Notes under the pieces: generated by a model
Seen by the model: only the letters and a program-made list of their open reading frames with translations
Told to the model about the DNA's origin: nothing
Database searches by the model: none
In this document: one piece after another, positions 44,444 through 50,913 of the stretch
Numbering within the stretch: position 1 is the first letter of the stretch
Layout: every line of letters begins with the position of its first letter
Source: Solwaraspora sp. WMMD1047
Lineage (GTDB): Bacteria > Actinomycetota > Actinomycetes > Mycobacteriales > Micromonosporaceae
Length of the DNA: 64,000 nt
NCBI RefSeq assembly: GCF_029626155.1
Contig: NZ_JARUBL010000001.1
Span: 1,054,001 to 1,118,000 of the forward strand
Reading direction: 5' to 3'
Position numbers and translations under genes: made by a program

Positions 44444-45121
44444 TCACTCTCCCGAGCGAGGAACCACCAACCCCGTCTCGTACGCGAGAACGACCGCCTG
44501 CACCCGATCCCGCAGCCCGAGCTTGGTGAGCACGTTGCTGACGTGCGTCTTCACCGTGTGCTCGGTGACATAGAGCAGCGCGGCGATCTCCGCGTTGGAC
44601 AGCCCCCGGGCGACGGCCCGCAGCGTCTCGGTCTCCCGGCTGGTGAGGGCGGCCAGCTTCGCGGCCGCCGGGGGCGCGGCGCCGCGGCCGGCGGACCGGG
44701 CCACCACGTCGGCGATCAGCCGGCGGGTGACGGTCGGCGCGAGCAGTGCCTCGCCGGCGGCCACCACCCGGACCGCGTTGACCAGTTCGTCGCGGCGCAT
44801 GTCCTTGAGCAGAAACCCGCTGGCGCCGGCCCGCAGCGCGTCGTAGACGTACTCGTCGAGGTCGAAGGTGGTGAGCACGAGCACCTTCGTGTCGGAGCCG
44901 GCGCAGATCTCGGCGGTGGCCCGGATGCCGTCGAGGTTGGGCATCCGGATGTCCATCAGCACGACGTGCGGCGCCAGCGCGGCGGCGACCCGGACCGCCT
45001 CGGCGCCGTCGGCGGCCTCGCCGACCACGGTGATGTCCGGCTGCGCGTCGAGGATCAGCGCGAAGCCGCCGCGTACCAGCTCCTGGTCGTCGGCGACGAG
45101 CACCCGGATCGGGTCGCCCAT
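44444..45121 (-). CDS. NarL/LuxR-family response regulator
   Basis: A 225-residue DNA-binding response regulator. The receiver domain covers residues 1-120, with the acidic pair DD near residue 11 (VLVADDQEL), the phospho-acceptor in VVLMDIRMPNLDG, and the lysine in GFLLKDMRRDEL. The LuxR-type HTH is at the C-terminus (LTSRETETLRAVARGLSNAE, then VTEHTVKTHVSNVLTKLGLRDR). Its ATG shares one base with the kinase stop (TGATG), so the pair is translated together. The MMPL gene downstream is the likeliest target. Confidence 0.93.
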   Translation of the reverse strand: MGDPIRVLVADDQELVRGGFALILDAQPDITVVGEAADGAEAVRVAAALAPHVVLMDIRMPNLDGIRATAEICAGSDTKVLVLTTFDLDEYVYDALRAGASGFLLKDMRRDELVNAVRVVAAGEALLAPTVTRRLIADVVARSAGRGAAPPAAAKLAALTSRETETLRAVARGLSNAEIAALLYVTEHTVKTHVSNVLTKLGLRDRVQAVVLAYETGLVVPRSGE

Positions 45122-46290
45122 CAGGTTTCCAGCACGGGCAGGGTGGCGGCCACCTGGAAGCCCGGGCCGTCGGCGCTGGGGCCGGTGGTGAGGGTGCCGC
45201 CGCAGGCGGCCACCCGCTCCCGCATGCCGATCAGCCCGTGGCCGAGGTGCGGCACCGGGCGGCCGGTGCCCCGGCCGTCGTCGCGGACCTCCAGCCGCAG
45301 GACTGTGGCGTCCCAGTGCAGCCGCACGTCCACCTGGCCGGCGTGCGCGTGTTTCACCACGTTCGTCAGGGACTCCTGCACCACCCGGTACGCCGCCACC
45401 GCGGTTTCCGGCGCGATCGGCCGCCGTTCGCCGTACTCGTCGAGGGTGGTCCGCACGCCCGCGCCGCGCGCCTGCTCGACAAGCGTGCCCAACGCCTCCA
45501 GGCCGGGCTGCGGTGCCCGCGAGGAGGTCTCGGGGCGCAGCACGTTGAGGGTGCGGCGGAGTTGGGCGAGGGCGTCGCGGCCGGCGTCGGCGATCGCGTC
45601 GAAGACCTGGACCGCGCGGTCCGGGTCGCTGCGCACCACCACCGGCCCGGCCTCCGCCTGCACCACGATCAGGCTCACCGAGTGGGCCAGGATGTCGTGC
45701 ATGTCGCGGGCGATCCGCTCCCGTTCGGCGGACGCGGCCTGGGCGTAGTCGGCGGCCAGCCGCTGCGCGCGGGCCTCCAGCGTCGTGATCAGCTCGCGCC
45801 GGGACCGGGCGATGGCCCCGAGCGCGTACGCGGCGACGAACAGGATGATGGTCGCCCCCGCCGGGAGCAGGTTCTCCTTGGGCCACAGGGAGATGAGGAT
45901 GCCGGCGACGGTGAGCGTGCCGGCGACGGCTCGCCACCTGGGGGTGGCCAGCGAGGCGAAGGTGTAGGTGGCGACCAGTTGGCCGTAGGGCATCTCGTGC
46001 AGCCCGCCGCTGAGCGCGAGCGCGATCGTCGCGATGCCGGTGATCAGGGTGATCAGGACCGGCCAGCGGCGGCGCCAGACGAGCGGCAGGGAGCCGACCG
46101 CCGCGAGGAGGAACATCGCGGGCGTCTCCTGCCCGTCCCGCACCGGCGAGGCGACCATCGCCAGGTAGCAGGCGAGCGCGATGACCAGGTCGACGGCGAT
46201 CGTCGGCAGCGCCCGAACCCGGTCCGGCACCCGCGCGAGCGCGCGTCGGAGGGCATCGGCTAGCTGGCGCACCGCGCAAGTATCCGCCAC
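45121..46290 (-). CDS. NarL-partner sensor histidine kinase
   Basis: A 389-residue membrane kinase of the HisKA_3 class. Residues 25-175 contain about five membrane helices with little extracytoplasmic sequence, so it probably senses membrane state or a lipophilic signal. The phospho-acceptor is in ERIARDMHDILAHSVSLIV. The ATP-binding domain has the N box VVQESLTNVVKHAHA and the G boxes VRDDGRGTGRP and GHGLIGMRERVAACGG. The GTG at 46290 is weakly supported; a GTG at 46272 would remove six residues. It is the first gene of the kinase-regulator-transporter set. Confidence 0.9.
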   Translation of the reverse strand: MADTCAVRQLADALRRALARVPDRVRALPTIAVDLVIALACYLAMVASPVRDGQETPAMFLLAAVGSLPLVWRRRWPVLITLITGIATIALALSGGLHEMPYGQLVATYTFASLATPRWRAVAGTLTVAGILISLWPKENLLPAGATIILFVAAYALGAIARSRRELITTLEARAQRLAADYAQAASAERERIARDMHDILAHSVSLIVVQAEAGPVVVRSDPDRAVQVFDAIADAGRDALAQLRRTLNVLRPETSSRAPQPGLEALGTLVEQARGAGVRTTLDEYGERRPIAPETAVAAYRVVQESLTNVVKHAHAGQVDVRLHWDATVLRLEVRDDGRGTGRPVPHLGHGLIGMRERVAACGGTLTTGPSADGPGFQVAATLPVLET

Positions 46291-46604
46291 CCCGCCAACC
46301 CCGCACCTCCCTCCCAGGAGCGAGCCGTCAAGATCTAAATCAACGAGAACTATGCCGTACGAGCGTCGCGAAGAACCTGGCGAGGCTTTCTCAAGCGCTC
46401 GCCGAGGCGGTCGAACCGTTGATGATCTGAGCGCTACTGCTGCTAAAGGGCACCGGTAACAGCCGTAGCGCTCAGATCGTCAAGGACCACGGTTCGGGCG
46501 ACCGGGTGGGGCGTGACGTCGGGGCTGTTGGCCTGGGTGCGTCCGGGTTCGCGGTAGTCGCGTCGGCTGGTCGTTGCATAGGTGGCGGGCTCGGCGGGCC
46601 GGCG
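46291..46604. other. 314-bp region dominated by a large interrupted palindrome
   Basis: No protein gene is supported here. The region lies between the histidine-kinase start and the end of the AlpA-like gene and contains the 85-bp palindromic element at 46412-46496. The stretch at 46320-46380 is noticeably richer in A and T than the surroundings. Confidence 0.5.
46412..46496. repeat. 85-bp two-step inverted repeat
   Basis: Inner arms of 13 bp, GATCTGAGCGCTA (46424-46436) and its perfect complement (46466-46478), enclose a 29-nt loop. Outer arms CGAACCGT (46412-46419) and ACGGTTCG (46489-46496) also pair, with unequal spacers. It lies downstream of the AlpA-like gene. It may be a terminator, a mobile-element remnant or an attachment-like site. 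Confidence 0.65.
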
Positions 46605-46796
46605 TCAGTCTTCGCGTTGGCGGCGGCGTTCCTCGGCGTAGCGCTCGACGTCCTCGGCCAGCCAGATCCGGCCGCCCTTCAAGGTTGCCACCGGCTCGGG
46701 GAAGTCTCGGCGTGACGTGATCACGTCGGCCCACTGCCGCGAGATCCCCAGGTAATCGGCGACCTCTGCCGTGCCCATCAACCGCAGCTTGGCCAT
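46605..46796 (-). CDS. AlpA-like excisionase-type HTH protein
   Basis: A 63-residue DNA-binding protein of the MerR-like AlpA/excisionase group: MGTAEVADYLGISRQWADVI forms the helix-turn-helix, SRRDFPEPVATLKGGRIWL the wing, and AEDVERYAEERRRQ the final helix. In integrative elements such proteins promote excision or activate the integrase, but I find no integrase, replication or transfer gene nearby, so this is an orphan or a remnant. The ATG at 46796 has GGGAA upstream. A 7-bp inverted repeat 50 bp ahead may be its operator. Confidence 0.85.
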   Translation of the reverse strand: MAKLRLMGTAEVADYLGISRQWADVITSRRDFPEPVATLKGGRIWLAEDVERYAEERRRQRED

Positions 46797-46845
46797 GGGC
46801 AGACATTCCCAGCAACAGCCTCTGGTAACTCCCGCCTGAAGTTCC

Positions 46846-46864
46846 CCCTTGTGGTCGACAAGGG
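46846..46864. promoter_or_regulatory. CCCTTGT-N5-ACAAGGG operator candidate
   Basis: A perfect 7-bp inverted repeat flanked on both sides by a direct AGTTCCC, 50-68 bp upstream of the AlpA-like start codon. The symmetry and position suit a repressor or activator site for that gene. Confidence 0.5.
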
Positions 46865-46955
46865 TAGTTCCCTATGGTGAAGTCCTCCGTGTTCCAGAAC
46901 CGCCCCCAACTGAGCGGCTCTGTGGTCGTACTCGCCGAGTGAGGCTGCGGTCGCA

Positions 46956-47003
46956 GGGCGGGTGGCCCGACCTCGCCTTCCCCTATCCGGGGTCGGGCCG
47001 CCC
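46956..47003 (-). terminator. GC-rich hairpin
   Basis: GGCCCGACC (46964-46972) pairs with GGTCGGGCC (46991-46999), extended by GGGC and GCCC (46956-46959, 47000-47003) across a 4-nt bulge. It could end transcripts running left from the secreted-hydrolase gene, although it is about 360 bp beyond that stop codon. Confidence 0.45.
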
Positions 47004-47066
47004 TTCCACCCCGTTTCGACCCGTGATCCGTTGCACGTTCCGTGACCTCGAAGGGTGGTCTCTACC

Positions 47067-47783
47067 GTGCGCAGACTGCTTGACCTGCTGATACCCGGCC
47101 GCGCTTGGCGGCGTACCCGAAAGATTTCCGCTCTTGGTGGGCGGGCCCGGCCGCCGGAACGACCCGCCGGCACTGCCACGGTGCGGCGGATGCCGAACGC
47201 GGGTGGCCACTACCGGTATGACCGGCCGGTGATCAGTCCGGGGCAGGTGCGGGATCGGCGGTTCCCGGATCGGACCCCGAGGGAGCCGGCGCGTCGGGGG
47301 ACTTTTGGGGCTCTGGCTCGGTCGGTCCGTCGCGGCTACCTGGCACGTTGCCGGCGGGCCAGGTCAGAGCATCGACATGTGGACATGGTCGGTGTGGTCG
47401 CTGGCGCCGCTGTACGAACTCCAGCCGTTGCTGGGCAGCCAGATCTGGCGATTCCAGATGACGTAGAGGATGCCGAGCCGGTCCGCGTTACGGACCAGGA
47501 ACGCCGTGAGATTGTTGCCGTACGTGCGTTCGTCCTGGTTGCGGGCGGGGGTGAAGCCGCTGTTGCGGAGGGACCAGTCACAGGCGCGGCCCTTGGGGTG
47601 TTCGAACGGCCCGCCGGACCGGTGGCAGCCGACGAACCGGTTGAACCCGGCTCGTTTCACCTCTCGATAGGCGTGCAGCGTGCGCGGCGTGAGGCAGCCG
47701 GCGGTGGTGGGGTCGTCCTGGCTGCACGATTCGCTCGGCCATCCCCCGCTGCTCGTGCGGGGAGCGGGGCGGGCGACCGGTGA
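47067..47783 (+). CDS. doubtful basic ORF, possibly a decayed small gene
   Basis: A GTG with an AAGGGTGG motif upstream opens a frame starting VRRLLDLLIPGRAWRRTRK. The first 95 residues resemble the short basic proteins that sit beside AlpA-type genes in Micromonosporaceae, but this comparison is from memory. The frame stays open only because it runs 420 bp into the well-supported minus-strand hydrolase gene, which is implausible for a real gene. I regard the part before 47364 as a possible remnant that has lost its stop codon. Confidence 0.25.
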   Translation: MRRLLDLLIPGRAWRRTRKISALGGRARPPERPAGTATVRRMPNAGGHYRYDRPVISPGQVRDRRFPDRTPREPARRGTFGALARSVRRGYLARCRRARSEHRHVDMVGVVAGAAVRTPAVAGQPDLAIPDDVEDAEPVRVTDQERREIVAVRAFVLVAGGGEAAVAEGPVTGAALGVFERPAGPVAADEPVEPGSFHLSIGVQRARREAAGGGGVVLAARFARPSPAARAGSGAGDR

Positions 47784-48383
47784 GGTGGCCGAGACGAACC
47801 CGCCGGTGAGTGAGCGTCCGCCGACCAGGGCGAGCGCCCGCTCCGCCTCCTTCTTCTGCGCGTTCATCACCGCGACCTGCTTGCGCTGGTCGCGGACCTC
47901 GGCGTCGATGGCTTCCTTGGCCCGGGCCGCCTCGTTGACCACCTGGGCGAGTTCGGCGACCCGCTTTCCGTTGATGATGTTGAGTTCGTCGAGGGTGGCC
48001 GCCCGGTCGAAGAACGAGTCGGGGGAGGCGCTGTTGAGCAGCATCGCGGCCGGGCCGATCCGGCCCGTCCGGTACGACTGGGCGGCGATCTGCTCGACCT
48101 GCGGGGTGAGTTCCGCCAGCCGGTTCTCCGCCCGTCGCAGGTCCAGGTTCAGGACCAGTTGCCGCTTGGTGGACTGGTCGAGCTTCGCCTTCGCGTCCAG
48201 GTAGGTCCGGCCGGCCTGTTCGAGTACGTCCCCGAGCAGGGGAGGCGGCCCGTCCTCGTTGGCGGTGGCGTCGCCGCTCGGCTGCGCCGCGGCGGTCGGG
48301 GCCCCCAACGGGGCCGCCAGCAGCGCGGCGGTGGCCAGGACTGCCAGGGTGGTGGTGAGCCACCTGTTCGACGGGGTGGTCAT
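47364..48383 (-). CDS. secreted coiled-coil protein with ARB_07466-type C-terminal domain
   Basis: A 339-residue exported protein, probably acting on peptidoglycan. A signal peptide covers residues 1-35 (LAVLATAALLAAPLGAPTAA). Residues 60-200 form a long coiled coil like those in RipA- and NlpC/P60-type proteins (RRAENRLAELTPQVEQIAAQ). The C-terminal 120 residues have cysteines and the pattern GCLTPRTLHAYREVKRAGF, EHPKGRACDWSLR, ending ASDHTDHVHMSML, with conserved histidine and aspartate residues like those in D,D-carboxypeptidase or VanY-related folds. The ATG at 48383 follows AAAGGAAA. It may be a cell-separation or wall-remodelling factor; the catalytic reaction is inferred only. Confidence 0.8.
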   Translation of the reverse strand: MTTPSNRWLTTTLAVLATAALLAAPLGAPTAAAQPSGDATANEDGPPPLLGDVLEQAGRTYLDAKAKLDQSTKRQLVLNLDLRRAENRLAELTPQVEQIAAQSYRTGRIGPAAMLLNSASPDSFFDRAATLDELNIINGKRVAELAQVVNEAARAKEAIDAEVRDQRKQVAVMNAQKKEAERALALVGGRSLTGGFVSATSPVARPAPRTSSGGWPSESCSQDDPTTAGCLTPRTLHAYREVKRAGFNRFVGCHRSGGPFEHPKGRACDWSLRNSGFTPARNQDERTYGNNLTAFLVRNADRLGILYVIWNRQIWLPSNGWSSYSGASDHTDHVHMSML

Positions 48384-48552
48384 CGTTTCCTTTCCGAGTG
48401 CGGCTGACGGGGGGTAGGCGCGCCCGGGTGTTCCGCCGCCGGCCGCCTGATCGGGCCAGGTCGGCCCGCGATGCACAGGGTGGTGGGCGGCACGGGGGTA
48501 CAGACGCGGTAGCGAACGAAAGTGAGTGACCGCTATGGGTCGGTGCAGCAGG

Positions 48553-49029
48553 TCACGTACGGAGCACGCACAGCTGCGACAGGTCCGGCGACGCCCGCCA
48601 CCGGGTCAACCTGATCACGGACCGCACCTCGTCGGCGACGGCGGACGACCAGCCCGGACGTCCGCTTGTCAGCCGGCCGGCCGCGGCGCTCACCAGCAAC
48701 ACCAGACAGGCCCCGGCGGCCAGCCCCAGCCCGCACGGCGACTCGCCGTGCCCGGCGCCGTCACTGGTTTCGAGCCGTACTCCGGAACCTGCCGACGCGG
48801 TCGCCGGTGCCGCCAGGTCCGTTCCCGCTCGCACCCCGTCGACAACGTTCAGGCCCTGGCCGCCGACGCCGGCAATCACATGTTGCTGCGTTGGCGACGC
48901 CAGCAGTGGCGCCTGGACGCCGGACGCGCACTGCGCGCCATGTAGCAGGGCCACAGCGGTCAACGCGAGCACGGCGGTCATCCACGGCGGCAGCGCGGCA
49001 CGGGCGCGCGATCTGCCGGTCCGGGTCAT
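48553..49029 (-). CDS. small membrane protein resembling DUF6153
   Basis: A 158-residue protein with two membrane helices: one near residue 20 containing VLALTAVALLHGAQC, and a second near residue 105 (CGLGLAAGACLVLLVSAAAG). It ends with SPDLSQLCVLRT, a tail I associate with DUF6153-like actinobacterial proteins, which also share the LLHG motif in helix 1. The middle part lacks the histidine-rich segment common in that family. The ATG at 49029 is chosen over the frame opening at 49089. Function unknown. Confidence 0.55.
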   Translation of the reverse strand: MTRTGRSRARAALPPWMTAVLALTAVALLHGAQCASGVQAPLLASPTQQHVIAGVGGQGLNVVDGVRAGTDLAAPATASAGSGVRLETSDGAGHGESPCGLGLAAGACLVLLVSAAAGRLTSGRPGWSSAVADEVRSVIRLTRWRASPDLSQLCVLRT

Positions 49030-49116
49030 GTCGATCAGGCTACGACAGGACCCCACCCGCCGGCCCGACCCCCCGGGGGCACCCGTCACGCTGAGCTCGC
49101 GGAAATCACCGCAAGA

Positions 49117-49374
49117 TCAGTCGTGGAGGACGTCTTCGATGGTGGTGGCGGTGATGGCGCGGCGGAGCCAGGTGTCGACGCGGGCCAGGTCGGTGCCGGC
49201 GAGGATCTGCTCCCGGTGCTCGGTGGTCACCGGGATGCCCCGCCCTTCGAGTACGGTCAGCACCGCACGGGCCTCACCGCGGGCTTCGCCGCGGGCTTCG
49301 TCTAGGTCTTCATGGCGGGCGGCGAGCTCTCGCAGCAGTTCGCTGCGGTATTCGTGGCCGACGGTGGTGGTCAT
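49117..49374 (-). CDS. C-terminal fragment of an Rpn/YhgA-like protein
   Basis: An 85-residue ORF starting MTTTVGHEYRSELLREL, with an ATG preceded by GGGAGGAG. The repeated EARGEARGEAR and the final domain (LEGRGIPVTTEHREQILA, TDLARVDTWLRRA) are the usual C-terminus of the protein whose N-terminal part is encoded just upstream. It is in the same frame as that part and separated only by one TAG codon and 14 sense codons. The strong binding site might allow it to be translated alone. Confidence 0.6.
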   Translation of the reverse strand: MTTTVGHEYRSELLRELAARHEDLDEARGEARGEARAVLTVLEGRGIPVTTEHREQILAGTDLARVDTWLRRAITATTIEDVLHD

Positions 49375-49416
49375 GTACTCCTCCCAACGGATCCGGGCGG
49401 CGGTGGGCAGCCCGGC

Positions 49417-49935
49417 CTACAGAATTGCGGTGTTCGGGCGCAGTGATCGCAGTGCTTCCATCAGTGCGGGGAAGGTGGCGTCGACCTGGGCGTCGTGGCC
49501 GTGGCAGATGGCGGAGAGCACGGCCGGGGCGGGGTTGGCCCGGGCCTGTTCGGCGTCCAGGACGAGGGGCACGTCCGTGGGTGTGAAGATGAACGGCCGT
49601 AGCGTGAGGCTGAGTCCGTCGTAGGCGAAGTGGTCGCGGTAACGGCTGGCCGTGCGGGGGTCGGGGCAGTAGACCAGCAGGGCGGCGTCGACATTCAGTT
49701 CGGCTTCGAGTTGGGCGACGTACAGCTTCCAGGTGCGGCGTTTGCTGCGGTCCCAGCCGCGCTGGATCTCCAGTACGACCGACAGCAGGGGCCGGTCCTC
49801 GGGGTCGCAGAACAGCAGCATGCTGTCGGCGTGGTAGGTGCGTGGGACCAGTACCCGGACGTCGGTGGCGTGGGTGCGGGCGTGGTGGTAGTCGGGCACT
49901 TTCACCTGGAAGACGTTCGTCAGTAGCCAGGCCAC
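49417..49935 (-). CDS. N-terminal part of an Rpn/YhgA-like protein, ended by an amber codon
   Basis: 172 residues that I recall as the N-terminal two thirds of a family with a PD-(D/E)XK-like fold. It has the active-site-like strand SMLLFCDPEDRPLLSVVLEI followed by Q and R, then ALLVYCPDPRTASRYRDHF and AVLSAICHGHD. The frame ends at TAG (49417-49419) after RPNTAIL, but continues in phase for 14 codons (AGLPTAARIRWEEY) into the next ORF. The first 10-15 residues of the family also appear missing, cut by the divergent nei2 gene. It is probably one pseudogene in two pieces. Confidence 0.6.
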   Translation of the reverse strand: MAWLLTNVFQVKVPDYHHARTHATDVRVLVPRTYHADSMLLFCDPEDRPLLSVVLEIQRGWDRSKRRTWKLYVAQLEAELNVDAALLVYCPDPRTASRYRDHFAYDGLSLTLRPFIFTPTDVPLVLDAEQARANPAPAVLSAICHGHDAQVDATFPALMEALRSLRPNTAIL

Positions 49936-49970
49936 CAGGCCGGGGTCCAGTTTGGCTATTCTTGGCGACC

Positions 49971-50807
49971 GTGCCCGAGGGACACACGATCCACCGGCTG
50001 GCGGCCCGGCACGCCGAGCTGTTCGCCGGGGACAAGGTGCTCGCCGACAGCCCGCAGGGCCGGTTCGCGGCGGGTGCCGCGCTGCTCTCCGGCGCGGTCC
50101 TGGCCGGCACCGAGGCGTACGGCAAGCACCTGCTGCACCACTACTCGGGCGGGCACATCCTGCACGTACACCTGGGGTTGTACGGGAAGTTCACCGACGG
50201 TGCCGGGGATCCGCCGCCGCCGGTGGGGCAGTTGCGGCTGCGGTTGACGAGCGACCGGCACTGGCTGGAGCTGCGCGGGCCGACCGCCTGTGAGCTGCTC
50301 AGCGAGCCGGAGGTGGCGGCCCTGCGGGCGCGGCTCGGCCCGGATCCGCTGCGCACGGACGCTGATCCGGCGCGGGCGTACGCCCGGATCAGCCGCAGCC
50401 CGACGGCGCTGGCCGCCCTGCTGCTGGACCAGTCGGTGGTGGCCGGGACCGGACTGATCTTCGTGACGGAGGCATTGTTCCGGGCCGGTCTGCCGCCGAC
50501 GGCACCCGGCCGGTCGTTGACGCCGGCCGGCTGGGAGGCGCTCTGGGCCGATCTGCGGGAGCTGATGCGGGCGGCGCTTGTCACCGGCCGGATCGACACC
50601 GTGCACGACCGGCACCTGCCGGCGGCGATGGGTCGGCCGCCCAGGGTGGACCGGCACGGCGGGGAGGTGTACGTCTACCGCCGCGCGGGCCAGCCCTGCC
50701 ATGTCTGCGCCGGCCCGGTCCGGACCGCCACGCTGGCCGGCCGGAACTCCTACTGGTGTCCGCACTGCCAACCAGCAGCTACCCAAAGTAGCTACACGAC
50801 TACTTAG
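49971..50807 (+). CDS. nei2: Fpg/Nei-family DNA glycosylase (Nei2 type)
   Basis: A 278-residue base-excision glycosylase/AP lyase acting on oxidised bases. After removal of the initiator residue the chain begins PEGHTIHRLAARH, with the catalytic Pro and Glu of the Nei group. The helix-two-turn-helix region has LDQSVVAGTGLIFVTEALFR, and the C-terminal zinc finger is CHVCAGPVRTATLAGRNSYW followed by CPHC. The GTG at 49971 follows a TATTCT -10 box (49957-49962) at leaderless spacing and has no ribosome binding site. It diverges from the disrupted Rpn/YhgA-like gene. Confidence 0.92.
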   Translation: MPEGHTIHRLAARHAELFAGDKVLADSPQGRFAAGAALLSGAVLAGTEAYGKHLLHHYSGGHILHVHLGLYGKFTDGAGDPPPPVGQLRLRLTSDRHWLELRGPTACELLSEPEVAALRARLGPDPLRTDADPARAYARISRSPTALAALLLDQSVVAGTGLIFVTEALFRAGLPPTAPGRSLTPAGWEALWADLRELMRAALVTGRIDTVHDRHLPAAMGRPPRVDRHGGEVYVYRRAGQPCHVCAGPVRTATLAGRNSYWCPHCQPAATQSSYTTT

Positions 50808-50913
50808 AGACAGTCTCCCCATAACTTGCCCGTTTTCTCCTCGTTCACCTTCTGAGAGGTGGCGCTGAAGGCTGCCCGGCCGACACGTCGGCGCGAGCTG
50901 AAACGAGGGGAAC

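Larger units (their letters stand above)
46797..47363. other. 567-bp region with operator-like and terminator-like hairpins
   Basis: The region separates the AlpA-like gene from the secreted-hydrolase gene. It contains the inverted repeat at 46846-46864, a hairpin at 46956-47003, and the beginning of a doubtful plus-strand ORF with a GTG at 47067. No other gene is supported. Confidence 0.5.

Noticed and set aside
45121-46306. Fusion of histidine kinase and response regulator in one frame
   Set aside because: The long minus frame from 46306 is out of phase with the kinase; the kinase lies in another frame and ends at a TGA overlapping the regulator ATG.
46400-46500. tRNA gene or attachment site in a tRNA
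   Set aside because: The GGTTCG-like segment has no matching acceptor stem, anticodon arm or CCA-proximal pairing; the symmetry is a simple inverted repeat.
48384-48552. c-di-AMP (ydaO-type) riboswitch upstream of the secreted coiled-coil gene
   Set aside because: Such wall-hydrolase genes often have one, but I could not find the conserved ydaO core sequences or helices in this 169-bp stretch.
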